Virus record (IMG/VR): IMGVR_UViG_3300034093_003497
Coordinates: 1 to 64,000 of that record
Source of the DNA: a virus
Strand: one strand, 5' to 3'
DNA: 64,000 nt
The translations under genes and the position numbers were made by a program. Numbering within the stretch: the first letter of the stretch is position 1; every line of letters begins with the position of its first letter. Positions 22,860-31,970 of the stretch are shown one piece after another. The notes beneath the pieces are model-generated. The model searched no databases. It worked only from the letters and a program-made list of their open reading frames with translations, and was not told the DNA's origin.

Positions 22860-23353
22860 TACAAGGTATCAAATATATATATCATTCGCGTTCCGATTAA
22901 GATTGTTCTGGCCGGTAAGTTTCCTGTCCATTTTGCAAATATAGTCTCGTCTAAATTGTTATGAAAATCTAATGGGTCGGCGGTTTTCCACTTATACGGA
23001 AAGCTTAATATTGCCGACTTTGCAACTCGGCGAACTTCGTTGAAGGCTTGACCTTGTTTGTTGTCTAGGTGTTCCCACACTTGTAAAGAAATAAACAAAT
23101 CGAATGTTTTATCCTTGAATGGCCATGGAGACACTCGACCATCATGTTTTACAGTAGGAGAAAACTTTTGATGTATATCCATAGTCGTGCCGTCGACAAA
23201 TATAGGAAATCCTGCGGCCCCAAGCTCCAACACGCTACCGGGATTCATTTTTTCGGCTTCTTGTCCAACAACCGAGTAATATGGCCATCGGCCATCGAAA
23301 TAAGGAGTCTCGGCCAACTGTTTTATGTATTGTTCGTGTGTATTTAATTTCAT
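22859..23353 (-). CDS. SAM-dependent methyltransferase, type 11-like
   Basis: 164 aa. VLELGAAGFP is the SAM-binding loop and SLQVWEHLDN the motif after the D/N; FDLFISLQVWEHL is typical of class I type-11 enzymes. It is short, and the C-terminal lid is reduced. It likely methylates a sugar within the cluster. Confidence 0.75.
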   Translation of the reverse strand: MKLNTHEQYIKQLAETPYFDGRWPYYSVVGQEAEKMNPGSVLELGAAGFPIFVDGTTMDIHQKFSPTVKHDGRVSPWPFKDKTFDLFISLQVWEHLDNKQGQAFNEVRRVAKSAILSFPYKWKTADPLDFHNNLDETIFAKWTGNLPARTILIGTRMIYIFDTL

Positions 23354-25788
23354 AATTTTCCGTCTTCGTTTCTACCATTGAAATAATTTAGTATTGCGGA
23401 GTATGTTGCATCGGTTACATTTTTTATTTGAACAATTCCACGTTTGTTGATAGAAATACATTTGTCCCAGTTAATTTCTGCCGATATGGTGTGCCTGTCA
23501 ACATATGATCTATTTTTTCTATCTCCGTGCCAAGAATGCACAATTTCTCCTTCTATACACGAACAAGATTCCTGAGCCCATGCTTGGATAGAGTTTTTCC
23601 ACATTTCGTAGGGTTTGAATTTTTTTGCTGCCCCGGACGCTGACGTTGCGGATGTGTTCTTCGAATTTCTATATATTGTGTACAATAATACAGTATCTCC
23701 TCCTCCCATAATAGAGTATGGATATAGCCCTCCGCCATTTCGCCATAAATCTCTTTGCGCAGCCAACGCTGCGCCGGGGGTTCCTATATATTTACCGACC
23801 GCCGTTTCCGCCATAGGCCCACCAATCTTCATAAGAGAAGGTATTGTGGATATTTCCTCGCCGAACCTATCGGTAAATATTTCTTCTGAAAACATTTGAA
23901 CTACTCTCGCGGAGTTGAGTTTATCGGATGTTTCTCGATACCAGTTTCTATTTTTAAAATATATATCGTGATCTATCCACGCAATCTTTTTGTACTTATC
24001 GGGGATGAATTTCTCGGCTAAATTTACACACGCCTCTTTTTGAAAACAAACGTTTTCTTTATTTACCCTAACCTTAATCCAATTTGGGTATCGTTCAGTG
24101 ACAAATTTTCCGGTCAATGATAGTTCAACGCCATAGAGTGGTATATTTTCAGACTCCATCTCTAATATAAATCTATTCAAATTCCTAACTGGCGATTCGA
24201 ACCCTGCCCAATTAAAATGGACAGCTACGACCGCCATGTCTTTTTGCCATTGATTTATGTTGCCGGATAAATTCCCGTCCTCTTTTCTGGAATTAAAGTA
24301 TAACAATATTTCTTCGTAGATACTTCCGGGTACATCTTTAATTTTTATTATACCATTGCAATCCAAAACTACGTGCTTATCAATATCTATTTTTGCTACA
24401 ATTTGATTACGACTCCCGTATCCTCTCTCAAATTTATCCCCATGCCACTCATGAATAAACTTGCCCTTGACGTACGAAATTTCATGTTTATTTACATATA
24501 GCTGGATTTTCTTTTTCCACTCCAAATATATCCCAGCGGTCGGCTCAGTATTGCCGTCATAAATATTATAAATAGTATTTACTAACAGAGTGTCGCCAGC
24601 CCCCATAAATGAATGACAATAAAGTCCACCGTTCTCCCAAAAACTTCTCTGTGCGGCCCACGCTCCTCCGGGATGTCCAAAATATTTCGGTCCAAGTCTT
24701 GGTCCTCCCGCCGCCACAATTCCACTTATTGTAGAAGTTATCTTTCCAAATTTGTCCGTGTCACTTCCACTCTCGTATAATTGAACAAGCTTGTATTTGT
24801 CCAACTTTCTGGACATTTCTTGATACCAGTTTCTATTCGTGAAATGCAAATCTGAGTCTATCCACGCTATTTTTTTATAGCATTCCGGAACAAGTTTCTC
24901 CACCAAATTTACACATGCCTCTTTTTGAAAGCATACATTAGTTTCATCCACTCGGATATGTTTCCAATTTTCTCTAGTCCGGGTTACGAAAGTATCGGTC
25001 AATGATAGTTCCACTCCATATACAGGAATTCCTTCCGCTGCCATTTCGTCCAAGAATCTATTTAAATTTCTTACGGGATTTACATAGTTTGTCCAATTGA
25101 AATGACAAGTAATTATTGCGACGTCTTTTATTGCGATAGAAATAGAATCAATCTCCGGAGGATGCCACAGATGAATTCCTTTCGGCTGTCCCACTTCTAC
25201 GCTATATCCAAGCGATGCAATCTTCGCTGACAGTACCTCATCTTCTTTTGCCCAGCCAAATAAAGTTTCGTCCATGCCGCCGATTTCTATAAATTTATCT
25301 CGGTTGAATATAAAAGATAATGCCCCATACAATGAAAGATATTCAGCGGTCACATCCTCGTACGAAACCGTCAAGTAATTTCCGGAAATGATTTCCTCGG
25401 TATCTTTGGCAAACAATTTTTTTGCGGCTGAGTAAGGTTGAATGAAATCTCCCGCTGGCAATTCGTTCAGAGCCTCGCTAAATTTCATGTAAAAATCTGC
25501 GTCGTTCGCCCATACATATTTCGTAGATACATGATTCTTAGTTGCCCAGTTTATTATTCCGGTCTTGTGTATTTTCTCACTGGGATGTTTGTATATCAAA
25601 TGTCTAACCCCAGAATTCTCTCCGACCAAATTTGTTATACTTGAGGTACCATTCGCGGTTTGTTCCGCTACTATTACCTCACACCCGGTCTTGAGAATAT
25701 ACGGCAAAATAAATTTTAAATTATTTATCCTATGCTCTTTTAAGTTGAATATCGGAATTACAAATGTAATTTCTTTTGGATTAATCAT
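23350..25788 (-). CDS. Three-module glycosyltransferase with internal duplication
   Basis: 812 aa. Residues about 1-225 form a GT2-like domain (TFVIPIFN, NDADF as D-x-D, GMDETLFGWAKEDE). Two related modules of about 290 aa follow: each starts with A-x-x-x-H-F-N-W then NPVRNLNRF or SPVRNLNRF, continues GVELSLT, NVCFQKEACVNL, then KKIAWIDSDLHF or KKIAWIDHDIYF (D-x-D), and ends with HEWHGDK or HSWHGDR. Each likely transfers a sugar. One protein could thus add several sugars, or repeat one step. It directly follows the Thr/Pro-repeat gene. Confidence 0.82.
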   Translation of the reverse strand: MINPKEITFVIPIFNLKEHRINNLKFILPYILKTGCEVIVAEQTANGTSSITNLVGENSGVRHLIYKHPSEKIHKTGIINWATKNHVSTKYVWANDADFYMKFSEALNELPAGDFIQPYSAAKKLFAKDTEEIISGNYLTVSYEDVTAEYLSLYGALSFIFNRDKFIEIGGMDETLFGWAKEDEVLSAKIASLGYSVEVGQPKGIHLWHPPEIDSISIAIKDVAIITCHFNWTNYVNPVRNLNRFLDEMAAEGIPVYGVELSLTDTFVTRTRENWKHIRVDETNVCFQKEACVNLVEKLVPECYKKIAWIDSDLHFTNRNWYQEMSRKLDKYKLVQLYESGSDTDKFGKITSTISGIVAAGGPRLGPKYFGHPGGAWAAQRSFWENGGLYCHSFMGAGDTLLVNTIYNIYDGNTEPTAGIYLEWKKKIQLYVNKHEISYVKGKFIHEWHGDKFERGYGSRNQIVAKIDIDKHVVLDCNGIIKIKDVPGSIYEEILLYFNSRKEDGNLSGNINQWQKDMAVVAVHFNWAGFESPVRNLNRFILEMESENIPLYGVELSLTGKFVTERYPNWIKVRVNKENVCFQKEACVNLAEKFIPDKYKKIAWIDHDIYFKNRNWYRETSDKLNSARVVQMFSEEIFTDRFGEEISTIPSLMKIGGPMAETAVGKYIGTPGAALAAQRDLWRNGGGLYPYSIMGGGDTVLLYTIYRNSKNTSATSASGAAKKFKPYEMWKNSIQAWAQESCSCIEGEIVHSWHGDRKNRSYVDRHTISAEINWDKCISINKRGIVQIKNVTDATYSAILNYFNGRNEDGKL

Positions 25789-25804
25789 AACATTTAGTAA
25801 AAAT

Positions 25805-26617
25805 TTATGGAAAAATCATATAGCCGCCCGGTGCATATCCCATCAGTCCACCATATGTCGGCGTTACTGTGGGAGTTGGAGTTGGTGTGTGAGTTGGTGT
25901 TCTCGTCACGGTGTGTGTGGGCGTGACCGTGGGAGTATTAGTAATTGTGGGCGTGACGGTCGGGGTCGGGGTTAATGTCGGGGTGGGTGTGGGAGAATAC
26001 GATACAGTCGGAGTGACCGTCGGAGTAACTGTCGGAGTGACCGTTGGCGTCGGCGTCGGAGTTCTAGTTGCCGTGAGCGTTGGAAATGGTGTGGCGGACG
26101 CTCTTGGCGTGTGAGTTACCGTCGGAGTAACCGTGATTGTCGGAGTAACCGTGATTGTCGGAGTAACCGTGGGAGTAGTTGTCGGAGTAGTCGTCGGGGT
26201 TACCGTTGGTGTGGTAGTAGTCGTCGGAGTGACCGTCGTTGTAGTTGTGACCGTCGGAGTAACTGTCGGAGTAACCGTTGGCGTCGGCGTTGTGGTTGGA
26301 GTAGGAGTTTCCTTTGGAATGAACGCCGCCTTGTTGCTCAATAATTCCCAGCCGGTGAGTATTCCAAGATTGCTATTTTTAATGTATAGATATGTTGACT
26401 GGTCGTATTCTACTAATTTTTCATCCGCTTCTGTTCGCAAATATGTCGGGGTTTTGTATGCTTGAAATTCAACCGTATGCCAATTATCATGCGCACTTCC
26501 AGAATAATTTATCTTATAAAAATTACCATTCTTGTAGAATAGAGTTCCCTTTTGACCATCAATTAGCCCGTCCGGATTACCGGCGAAATTTGTATTAAAT
26601 GGTAGGATTATGCTCAT
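25805..26617 (-). CDS. Thr/Pro-repeat virion-type protein, probable glycan acceptor
   Basis: 270 aa. Residues 1-100 are a small beta-rich domain ([24 protein letters not shown]). About 103-255 is almost pure T-P, T-V and T-T repeat, an extended stalk like heavily O-glycosylated mucin-type linkers. The end, [16 protein letters not shown], is hydrophobic. It is the first gene of the glycosyltransferase operon, so it is the natural acceptor. It may be a surface fibre or whisker. Confidence 0.68.
   Translation of the reverse strand: MSIILPFNTNFAGNPDGLIDGQKGTLFYKNGNFYKINYSGSAHDNWHTVEFQAYKTPTYLRTEADEKLVEYDQSTYLYIKNSNLGILTGWELLSNKAAFIPKETPTPTTTPTPTVTPTVTPTVTTTTTVTPTTTTTPTVTPTTTPTTTPTVTPTITVTPTITVTPTVTHTPRASATPFPTLTATRTPTPTPTVTPTVTPTVTPTVSYSPTPTPTLTPTPTVTPTITNTPTVTPTHTVTRTPTHTPTPTPTVTPTYGGLMGYAPGGYMIFP
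25858..26312. repeat. Low-complexity repeat inside the Thr/Pro gene
   Basis: Six- to twelve-base units (plus strand GTCGGAGTGACC and variants) repeat across the coding region. Length is likely to vary between relatives. Confidence 0.8.
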
Positions 26618-26657
26618 AGACCACTATAATTAGTGAACTGCCTTACTTAATCGGCAA

Positions 26658-26867
26658 TTATTTGCCAGATTCACCCGAAGAATCTTCGGTTTCTACGGGA
26701 CGACCGTGGGCCAATGTCGGTATTGTACAGTTTAAAAAATCTCCCACAACGCCCGTGATAGCCAATCCTATAAATGTAGCCAATGTTGCTATTATAATAA
26801 CAAAAAAGAATTGGTATCCCATGTCCCAACTCTTCACCATAGACAATATATCAATAATCATATACAT
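26658..26867 (-). CDS. Small single-span membrane protein
   Basis: Up to 69 aa with one hydrophobic helix, FFFVIIIATLATFIGLAITG, and a charged C-terminus TEDSSGESGK. A promoter (TTGACT, 16, TAATAT) abuts the first ATG; if used, translation would begin at the third codon (ATG at 26861). Function unknown. Confidence 0.6.
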   Translation of the reverse strand: MYMIIDILSMVKSWDMGYQFFFVIIIATLATFIGLAITGVVGDFLNCTIPTLAHGRPVETEDSSGESGK

Positions 26868-26868
26868 T

Positions 26869-26896
26869 ATATTACTTGTTTATTTGCGTTAGTCAA
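26869..26896 (-). promoter_or_regulatory. Sigma-70-like promoter
   Basis: Minus strand TTGACT, 16 bases, TAATAT, one base before the first possible start of the small membrane protein gene. Confidence 0.6.
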
Positions 26897-26903
26897 CTAA
26901 ATC

Positions 26904-27536
26904 TTACACTTGACTATTCTTTTTTTCATTAACTATATTTCGTTTTTCTGTATCATCCAGTGTCCACGACAAAGTTATAGGCATAATATGTTTTTTCCAC
27001 TGTCCGTTCATTTCCCGTTTAAAATACCAGATTATACATTTGCTATGTTTGCCTTCTCGAACTGCCTTTGCTATGCCTTTAATCGAACCTTTAACAAGTT
27101 CATTGCTTCCATACGACACAGGGGTTCCCATATCTGAGTCATATAATACTTGTCGGTCTTTCATATCAAACCAATAAAATTGTTTTTCATTGAGACTCCA
27201 ATCGTTTTTCAATTTTGGTATTTTAAAATTGCCTTTTCCCATCATGAAATTGGGTGGTGGATTTTTTTGCATTTCATTTGGTTTTGCTGGGTCAAGTTTC
27301 CATCCATCGTTGTTGTTCATGACATAATCCAAAACATAAAACGCACGGCGCTTTCCAACTTTAATTTTTTCGGCCTCTGCAACGAGTGGCGCATCTACTT
27401 TATTTATTTGTCCATAAGATACAGGGTCTCCCATTCCAGAGTCATATAATACATAATGACCTTTTCCCATATTGAATTTGTAAAATAAATCCTCGTTCAA
27501 TGGTATCTTCTTGTACTGCACTGGTATTTTGTCCAT
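26904..27536 (-). CDS. Hypothetical protein with internal repeat
   Basis: 210 aa containing two copies of a module: FYKFNMGKGHYVLYDSGMG...PVSYG and FYWFDMKDRQVLYDSDMG...PVSYG. Each is followed by a helix and a W-x-F/Y-containing strand. No known family. CTATTTATA lies upstream near the ATG. A structural or inhibitor role is possible. Confidence 0.65.
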   Translation of the reverse strand: MDKIPVQYKKIPLNEDLFYKFNMGKGHYVLYDSGMGDPVSYGQINKVDAPLVAEAEKIKVGKRRAFYVLDYVMNNNDGWKLDPAKPNEMQKNPPPNFMMGKGNFKIPKLKNDWSLNEKQFYWFDMKDRQVLYDSDMGTPVSYGSNELVKGSIKGIAKAVREGKHSKCIIWYFKREMNGQWKKHIMPITLSWTLDDTEKRNIVNEKKNSQV

Positions 27537-27548
27537 GCGTATAAATAG

Positions 27549-27581
27549 AAAACCGCCGACAAATTTCTTGTCGGCGGTTTT
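27549..27581 (-). terminator. Rho-independent terminator
   Basis: AAAACCGCCGACAA pairs with TTGTCGGCGGTTTT, a 14-bp stem, downstream of the 134-aa gene. Confidence 0.8.
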
Positions 27582-27601
27582 CGGTTGTAATAACGTTATT
27601 T

Positions 27602-28006
27602 TTAAACAGTTGGCGTATGTTCGGACACTGTCGATGCTGTGGCGGCGACCGTTGCAGTTGCTGGCACCACCGCCTTCTTCTTGTCGGATGTGACATCCCC
27701 CACCGAGACGGTGGACTTCTTATCGACCAGTTCGAGGACTCCTGCGGCCTTTGCCGCATCGAGAACTGCCTTGGACGGGTTCGCCTTGGTGTACACCAGC
27801 TTTGGACGGCCAATGACCGGCTTAATCTTGCCGATGGCCACCAACTTGTTATCGGCCTCGGCCTTCTTGAGCCGGAACCGGAGAGTAATTGCTGGGATTA
27901 CCGCAACTCCTCCGACTTTTTGCCACATTTCATCAATGGTGAAATGTCCTTCGGGCCATTCGATGTTAATGGGAGTTTTCTTAGTTTTATTTGTTGTATT
28001 TGGCAT
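27602..28006 (-). CDS. Hypothetical protein, 134 aa, Ala/Val-rich tail
   Basis: The N-terminal IEWPEGHFTIDEMW followed by LRFRLKKAEADNKLVAIG looks like a small DNA-binding winged-helix domain. The last 30 residues (ATATVAATASTV) are low-complexity. Follows rIIB. Function unknown. Confidence 0.6.
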   Translation of the reverse strand: MPNTTNKTKKTPINIEWPEGHFTIDEMWQKVGGVAVIPAITLRFRLKKAEADNKLVAIGKIKPVIGRPKLVYTKANPSKAVLDAAKAAGVLELVDKKSTVSVGDVTSDKKKAVVPATATVAATASTVSEHTPTV

Positions 28007-28037
28007 AATTTTATTGTTTATGATTGTTTATAATTGC

Positions 28038-29084
28038 TTACTGGGTGACTTCGTTATCGCAATATCCGTCGGAATATCCGTCGTGGAATTCGTCCGTTTC
28101 ATTTCCGTCAAGTGAAAACTGGTATTCTTTTCCAGACAGAATGTCGTCGGACCCCAACTTGTAACCAATACTATATTCACTGTTGGAGTCATCGCCCTCG
28201 GTCTCGTCGGTGTAATCGTCGGTGTAATCGTCTGCATTGTCAAGTCCGCAGTTGTCCGAGCATCCACAATCAGAATTATCGTAATCGGGAGAAATCTCGA
28301 CGGCGTCGGCGGTGTAAACCACCTTGTCCAATTCCTTCACAATGTCGGTAATTTGAGAAACAACGGTGTATTCGCATACCCGCATCTTCGTGTGCCCTTC
28401 GTACTTCGGCACAGAAACAACATTCTTAGGATTAACCTTGACAATCAGAAGTCGATTGCCATCGGCGGCACGCACTTCACCCTTGGTAAAGTGACCATAT
28501 CCGACCACATAATCCAGCGCCCCGACGTGCAGTCCTTGAGAACAATCGACGCCATAATTATCATCAACCATATTTCGTGGCATTGCAACGACCTTGCCGA
28601 TAGAATTGTCAAACTTACCGCTGTAGATATCGGTATAGTTATTTTTCACGGCCTTGTACGCGAGAAAACAGCCGTCCTCGGTGATTGGCAATCCATAGTT
28701 CTCCAAAAACCAATAAGTTTCGTTAACCGAACGCGCCGATGGGTTTTCCATCAAGTTTTCGAGAAACTTCATCATATGGTCGAACTTAAATCCTTCCGTC
28801 ATCATCTTCAAAATGCGGTCGGTGAGAGTATTATGTACAACAAATCCATTCACAAAAATTTGTCCGTTGATGACGGCAATGCGATTGCCAGAATACTGGG
28901 TGACTGCCTTTGCAACATTCACCAGATTCTCGATCTCGTCGAACTCCCCCGCCTTGATTGCGGCGATAATCTTGCTATAATTAGGGTGGTCTGTTGCCAC
29001 AGTAAGACACTCGCTCTTAAGATAGAGTGTTACGGAACCATTCGTCTTGATGACGTACGGGATATTAGTTTTAGTGTTGCTCAT
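28038..29084 (-). CDS. rIIB: rIIB-like protein
   Basis: 348 aa. The core, with NRIAVINGQIFVNGF, FLENLMENPSARSV, NYGLPITEDGCFLAYKAV and GVDCSQGLHVGALDYV, is that of T4 rIIB-like proteins, which act with rIIA at the host membrane against lambda Rex-type exclusion. The last 80 residues are an Asp/Cys-rich tail (DCGCSDNCGL, DDYTDDYTDE). It directly follows rIIA, as in T4. Confidence 0.87.
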   Translation of the reverse strand: MSNTKTNIPYVIKTNGSVTLYLKSECLTVATDHPNYSKIIAAIKAGEFDEIENLVNVAKAVTQYSGNRIAVINGQIFVNGFVVHNTLTDRILKMMTEGFKFDHMMKFLENLMENPSARSVNETYWFLENYGLPITEDGCFLAYKAVKNNYTDIYSGKFDNSIGKVVAMPRNMVDDNYGVDCSQGLHVGALDYVVGYGHFTKGEVRAADGNRLLIVKVNPKNVVSVPKYEGHTKMRVCEYTVVSQITDIVKELDKVVYTADAVEISPDYDNSDCGCSDNCGLDNADDYTDDYTDETEGDDSNSEYSIGYKLGSDDILSGKEYQFSLDGNETDEFHDGYSDGYCDNEVTQ

Positions 29085-29112
29085 TTTTAGTTTTTATTGC
29101 TTAACGTTGAAT

Positions 29113-29141
29113 ATATTATGTGTCGCTTTGTTATTTGTCAA
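29113..29141 (-). promoter_or_regulatory. Sigma-70-like promoter of rIIB
   Basis: Minus strand TTGACA, 17 bases, TAATAT: the closest match to the bacterial consensus in the window. Overlaps the end of rIIA. Confidence 0.7.
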
Positions 29142-29148
29142 TCTTATT

Positions 29149-31338
29149 TTAGGAATTTTTGTCGATAAAGTTGATGATTTTCACAATCCCATGTGTGACA
29201 TTGGAATAGTCGGAAACAATGTCAAAAACGCCCATGTATTTTTGTTCAATGTCGGCCTGAAACTTTACGTAATCAAATCCACATTTTGCGTGAGACTTGG
29301 ACTCGACCCCAAATATTTTATAAAACATGATAGTTTCGTGCGAAACTAGATTCAGCTTTGTTGAATCCAAATATGCTCTCATAAAATCCTCTAACATTTT
29401 CCGGGTGGAAACGCGAGCGATATTTGCGAGTTCGGACTTACTCCGAATAAGTTTGTTATACAAACTAGAATAATTATGGGCATCGCTTGTGTTCGTTGCG
29501 CGATAATATTCGTCTTCGTATTTTGCCTTATCATTTTTCAAGACCTTAGCAACTTCGTCGGCAACATTAATCCACGTACCAACCTTCATCAGATGAAGAT
29601 TCTTTCGATTGATGCCAAAAACCGCGATTTCCTTGCCATTCAATTTATTATCCACGAACGCAGAAAGAAGTGGTGTCATAACATCACTAATATTTTTACC
29701 ATTCCACATAGCGTCAGAGTACAAAAAATCGACGTAATAATAAGTATTTTTCGAATCAATCGCTTCGGCGCGAGATGCCCTGTATGCATGCGGAGTACGA
29801 TTCTTAATCGGTTTGATGAATTCGGCCAAGGAATAATAAAAGATTTCATCAGTAGTCGCCGTACGAGCTTGGCGAGGGGTGGCGGGTGGCTTTGGAAGAG
29901 TTTCGATGTTGACTATGGATGCATCATTCCAACCGAAATATTTCTGGTGTGCAAAAAATGTAGCAGCATTGTTAGACAAATCAGTAACTGTGTAGCAGAG
30001 TGGAATCGCACCCGTCGGATACTTGGTGTTGAGATAGTGGCGAACTCGCGCCTTTTTAATGGAATCAGAATTCGTATAAAAAATCACAATCTCCTTCCCA
30101 TCAGCGTGTGGACAGTAGGTACCAGTCCGCTTGAATTTTCCATTGATTCTCTCCAACAGGTGAAGTTGAAAAGGCGCAAGGACACTTGACGCAGTCAGTA
30201 GGCCGAGTGCGCTATGCACCCGCGATACATTATCGTTGGGTGAATCAATCGTAACGCCATTGTAAGAGATTGAAATGTCGCCAATAAAATTCTTGATGTT
30301 TGTATACTTGTTGTTGTACCCATTATATTTATTGTGCAATTCCATTGCATTCCATCGACTGGTCGGAACTTCCACGGATTGTTTAACTTGCGCCTTCAAC
30401 TCTTCGATGGCACGTGTTGCTGCTTCCAGCAACTTTTCTGCCGTGCTATTACCATCCTCATATTGAAGTTGTTCCTTATTTGGTGCGACTTCAATATCAC
30501 CGATGTCAAAAAAGAAATCGAACCCGCCGTAACTAAATGCGTTTTCTACGCCGGGAATGTAGCCCTTGGCAGACGCAGCATAGATGGCAGACCGCATCGC
30601 TTGATGAGAAACCGGATAGCAATAATTTCCCATGAATGCATTACACGAGCGATTAGTATAATAACCTTGTGTATTGCGATACCCCCAATTCTTGCCTTCA
30701 TAAAGATAAACTCGCGGAGCAAATTCGATATTTGCGCCGACAATTTTTGGACGGTGGCGAAACGGTTCGTAAGCTCGGGTAATTTTGTCAATCCACATCG
30801 AAATTTCGGCAATCTTAACACCAAACTTAACTTCCAGCCCATTGGGCTCGGAAGATTGTTCGGTGATGATGTGCAGGATATTCGGACTACCAGTCTCGTC
30901 AATGTAGCAGTTATAGACATGCTTGACCCCGTCGACCCAAGAAGTTACGTTAAAATTGTCGGTGTAATTGAACGGAGTCTTGCTGCCAAGTCCCATACAT
31001 CCATCGGAGTCGTTGTCCGCAGTTTTGGTGGACTCAAAATACGTGGTATAAATAGTCTCGATGTGTTCGGGACTAAGTCCGGTACCAAAATCGCGAACAG
31101 AGAACCACGGCTCAAGAGTATTTGGAGCATGGACTTGAAACGGGGTTGCCGTGTTTTTGGCCTTAACGTGGCTATCCCACGCGTTTGCGCCCAACTCACG
31201 GGGAATAGCAAGCACCGGCTCGGAATAAAATCCAGAGAGGATTTTGAATGCCTTCGCACTCGCTTTAATCTTGAAGCGGGACGGTGTGGCGGTTGCACTG
31301 GTCAGAACAGGAGACGATTGTGTTTGGGCGATAATCAT
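29149..31338 (-). CDS. rIIA: rIIA-like GHKL ATPase
   Basis: 729 aa. GHKL motifs: N-box LGANAWDSH, G1 DFGTGL and G2 MGLGSKTPF. It is the size of T4 rIIA (725 aa) and is followed by rIIB. Together they protect the infection from prophage-induced early lysis. A promoter lies upstream. Confidence 0.88.
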   Translation of the reverse strand: MIIAQTQSSPVLTSATATPSRFKIKASAKAFKILSGFYSEPVLAIPRELGANAWDSHVKAKNTATPFQVHAPNTLEPWFSVRDFGTGLSPEHIETIYTTYFESTKTADNDSDGCMGLGSKTPFNYTDNFNVTSWVDGVKHVYNCYIDETGSPNILHIITEQSSEPNGLEVKFGVKIAEISMWIDKITRAYEPFRHRPKIVGANIEFAPRVYLYEGKNWGYRNTQGYYTNRSCNAFMGNYCYPVSHQAMRSAIYAASAKGYIPGVENAFSYGGFDFFFDIGDIEVAPNKEQLQYEDGNSTAEKLLEAATRAIEELKAQVKQSVEVPTSRWNAMELHNKYNGYNNKYTNIKNFIGDISISYNGVTIDSPNDNVSRVHSALGLLTASSVLAPFQLHLLERINGKFKRTGTYCPHADGKEIVIFYTNSDSIKKARVRHYLNTKYPTGAIPLCYTVTDLSNNAATFFAHQKYFGWNDASIVNIETLPKPPATPRQARTATTDEIFYYSLAEFIKPIKNRTPHAYRASRAEAIDSKNTYYYVDFLYSDAMWNGKNISDVMTPLLSAFVDNKLNGKEIAVFGINRKNLHLMKVGTWINVADEVAKVLKNDKAKYEDEYYRATNTSDAHNYSSLYNKLIRSKSELANIARVSTRKMLEDFMRAYLDSTKLNLVSHETIMFYKIFGVESKSHAKCGFDYVKFQADIEQKYMGVFDIVSDYSNVTHGIVKIINFIDKNS

Positions 31339-31360
31339 GTGTTAAGTTATTACGTCGCAC

Positions 31361-31388
31361 ATCCTACACGGCGGATATAGAAAGTCAA
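31361..31388 (-). promoter_or_regulatory. Sigma-70-like promoter of rIIA
   Basis: Minus strand TTGACT, 16 bases, TAGGAT. Confidence 0.55.
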
Positions 31389-31420
31389 GCAGTTTTTATC
31401 ATTTTTTAGTACTAAAAATA

Positions 31421-31448
31421 AAAACCCACCTGATTTGGTGGGTTTTTT
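31421..31448 (-). terminator. Rho-independent terminator
   Basis: AAAACCCACC pairs with GGTGGGTTTT, loop of about six, then T-run, downstream of the 164-aa gene. Confidence 0.8.
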
Positions 31449-31472
31449 GATTGAGTGATAGGATTAAGATTA

Positions 31473-31967
31473 TTATTCTTCTTGGCATTTCCATCTGCGC
31501 AGGGCCAAAGCCTTGCGGGTTGGTTCGCCGTTTGGTTTTTTCATTGGACCCTCTACCCCAGACATTCTTGCACAGAATGATGCCTTACGTGATTTATCTT
31601 TGCCCTTTGGATGTGATTTTGTGACGGGAGCTTTAAGATTGCTTCCAGTTTTTTTGTTATACGAATCTCTTCCTTTTTGAGTAAGTCCACCTTTTTTACT
31701 TTTGTGTCCTTTTTTGTCAGCAGTGCCACCCTCATCAAGTTCGCCTTGAAATATTTCTCTTACCATTCCCTTGACAACTTCTTTTACTCTGCCGCGTAAA
31801 TCTTCCGATTCGGTATTATCGTTCTCCTCAACTTTTTCACAACTACCTTTTTCATATGGCGCTACGCCGGGTGTGGGTTTATAACCAGTCCAACACCTGT
31901 TTTTTTCGTCCAATTTAATTTCTGAGATAACTTCGGCAATCAACTCCGCTAGTTCAGATTTTTTCAT
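31473..31967 (-). CDS. DUF6321-type protein with N-terminal helical tag
   Basis: 164 aa. MKKSELAELIAEVISEI is the tag. RCWTGYKPTPGVAPYEKGSC is a Cys-containing element common in phage proteins. The C-terminus, GLTQKGRDSYNKKTGSNL, SFCARMSG and ALALRRWKC, matches DUF6321. Basic and Cys-rich, it could bind nucleic acid in the head. Cotranscribed with the gene at 31971. Confidence 0.75.
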   Translation of the reverse strand: MKKSELAELIAEVISEIKLDEKNRCWTGYKPTPGVAPYEKGSCEKVEENDNTESEDLRGRVKEVVKGMVREIFQGELDEGGTADKKGHKSKKGGLTQKGRDSYNKKTGSNLKAPVTKSHPKGKDKSRKASFCARMSGVEGPMKKPNGEPTRKALALRRWKCQEE

Positions 31968-31970
31968 ATG

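Noticed and set aside
25858-26312. Regular repeats that could be taken for a CRISPR array
   Set aside because: Units are 6-12 bases, without spacers, and lie in frame inside a Thr/Pro coding sequence.
30334-31380. Long plus-strand ORF opposite rIIA (348 aa)
   Set aside because: It is the antisense of a well-supported GHKL ATPase gene and shows no family motif.
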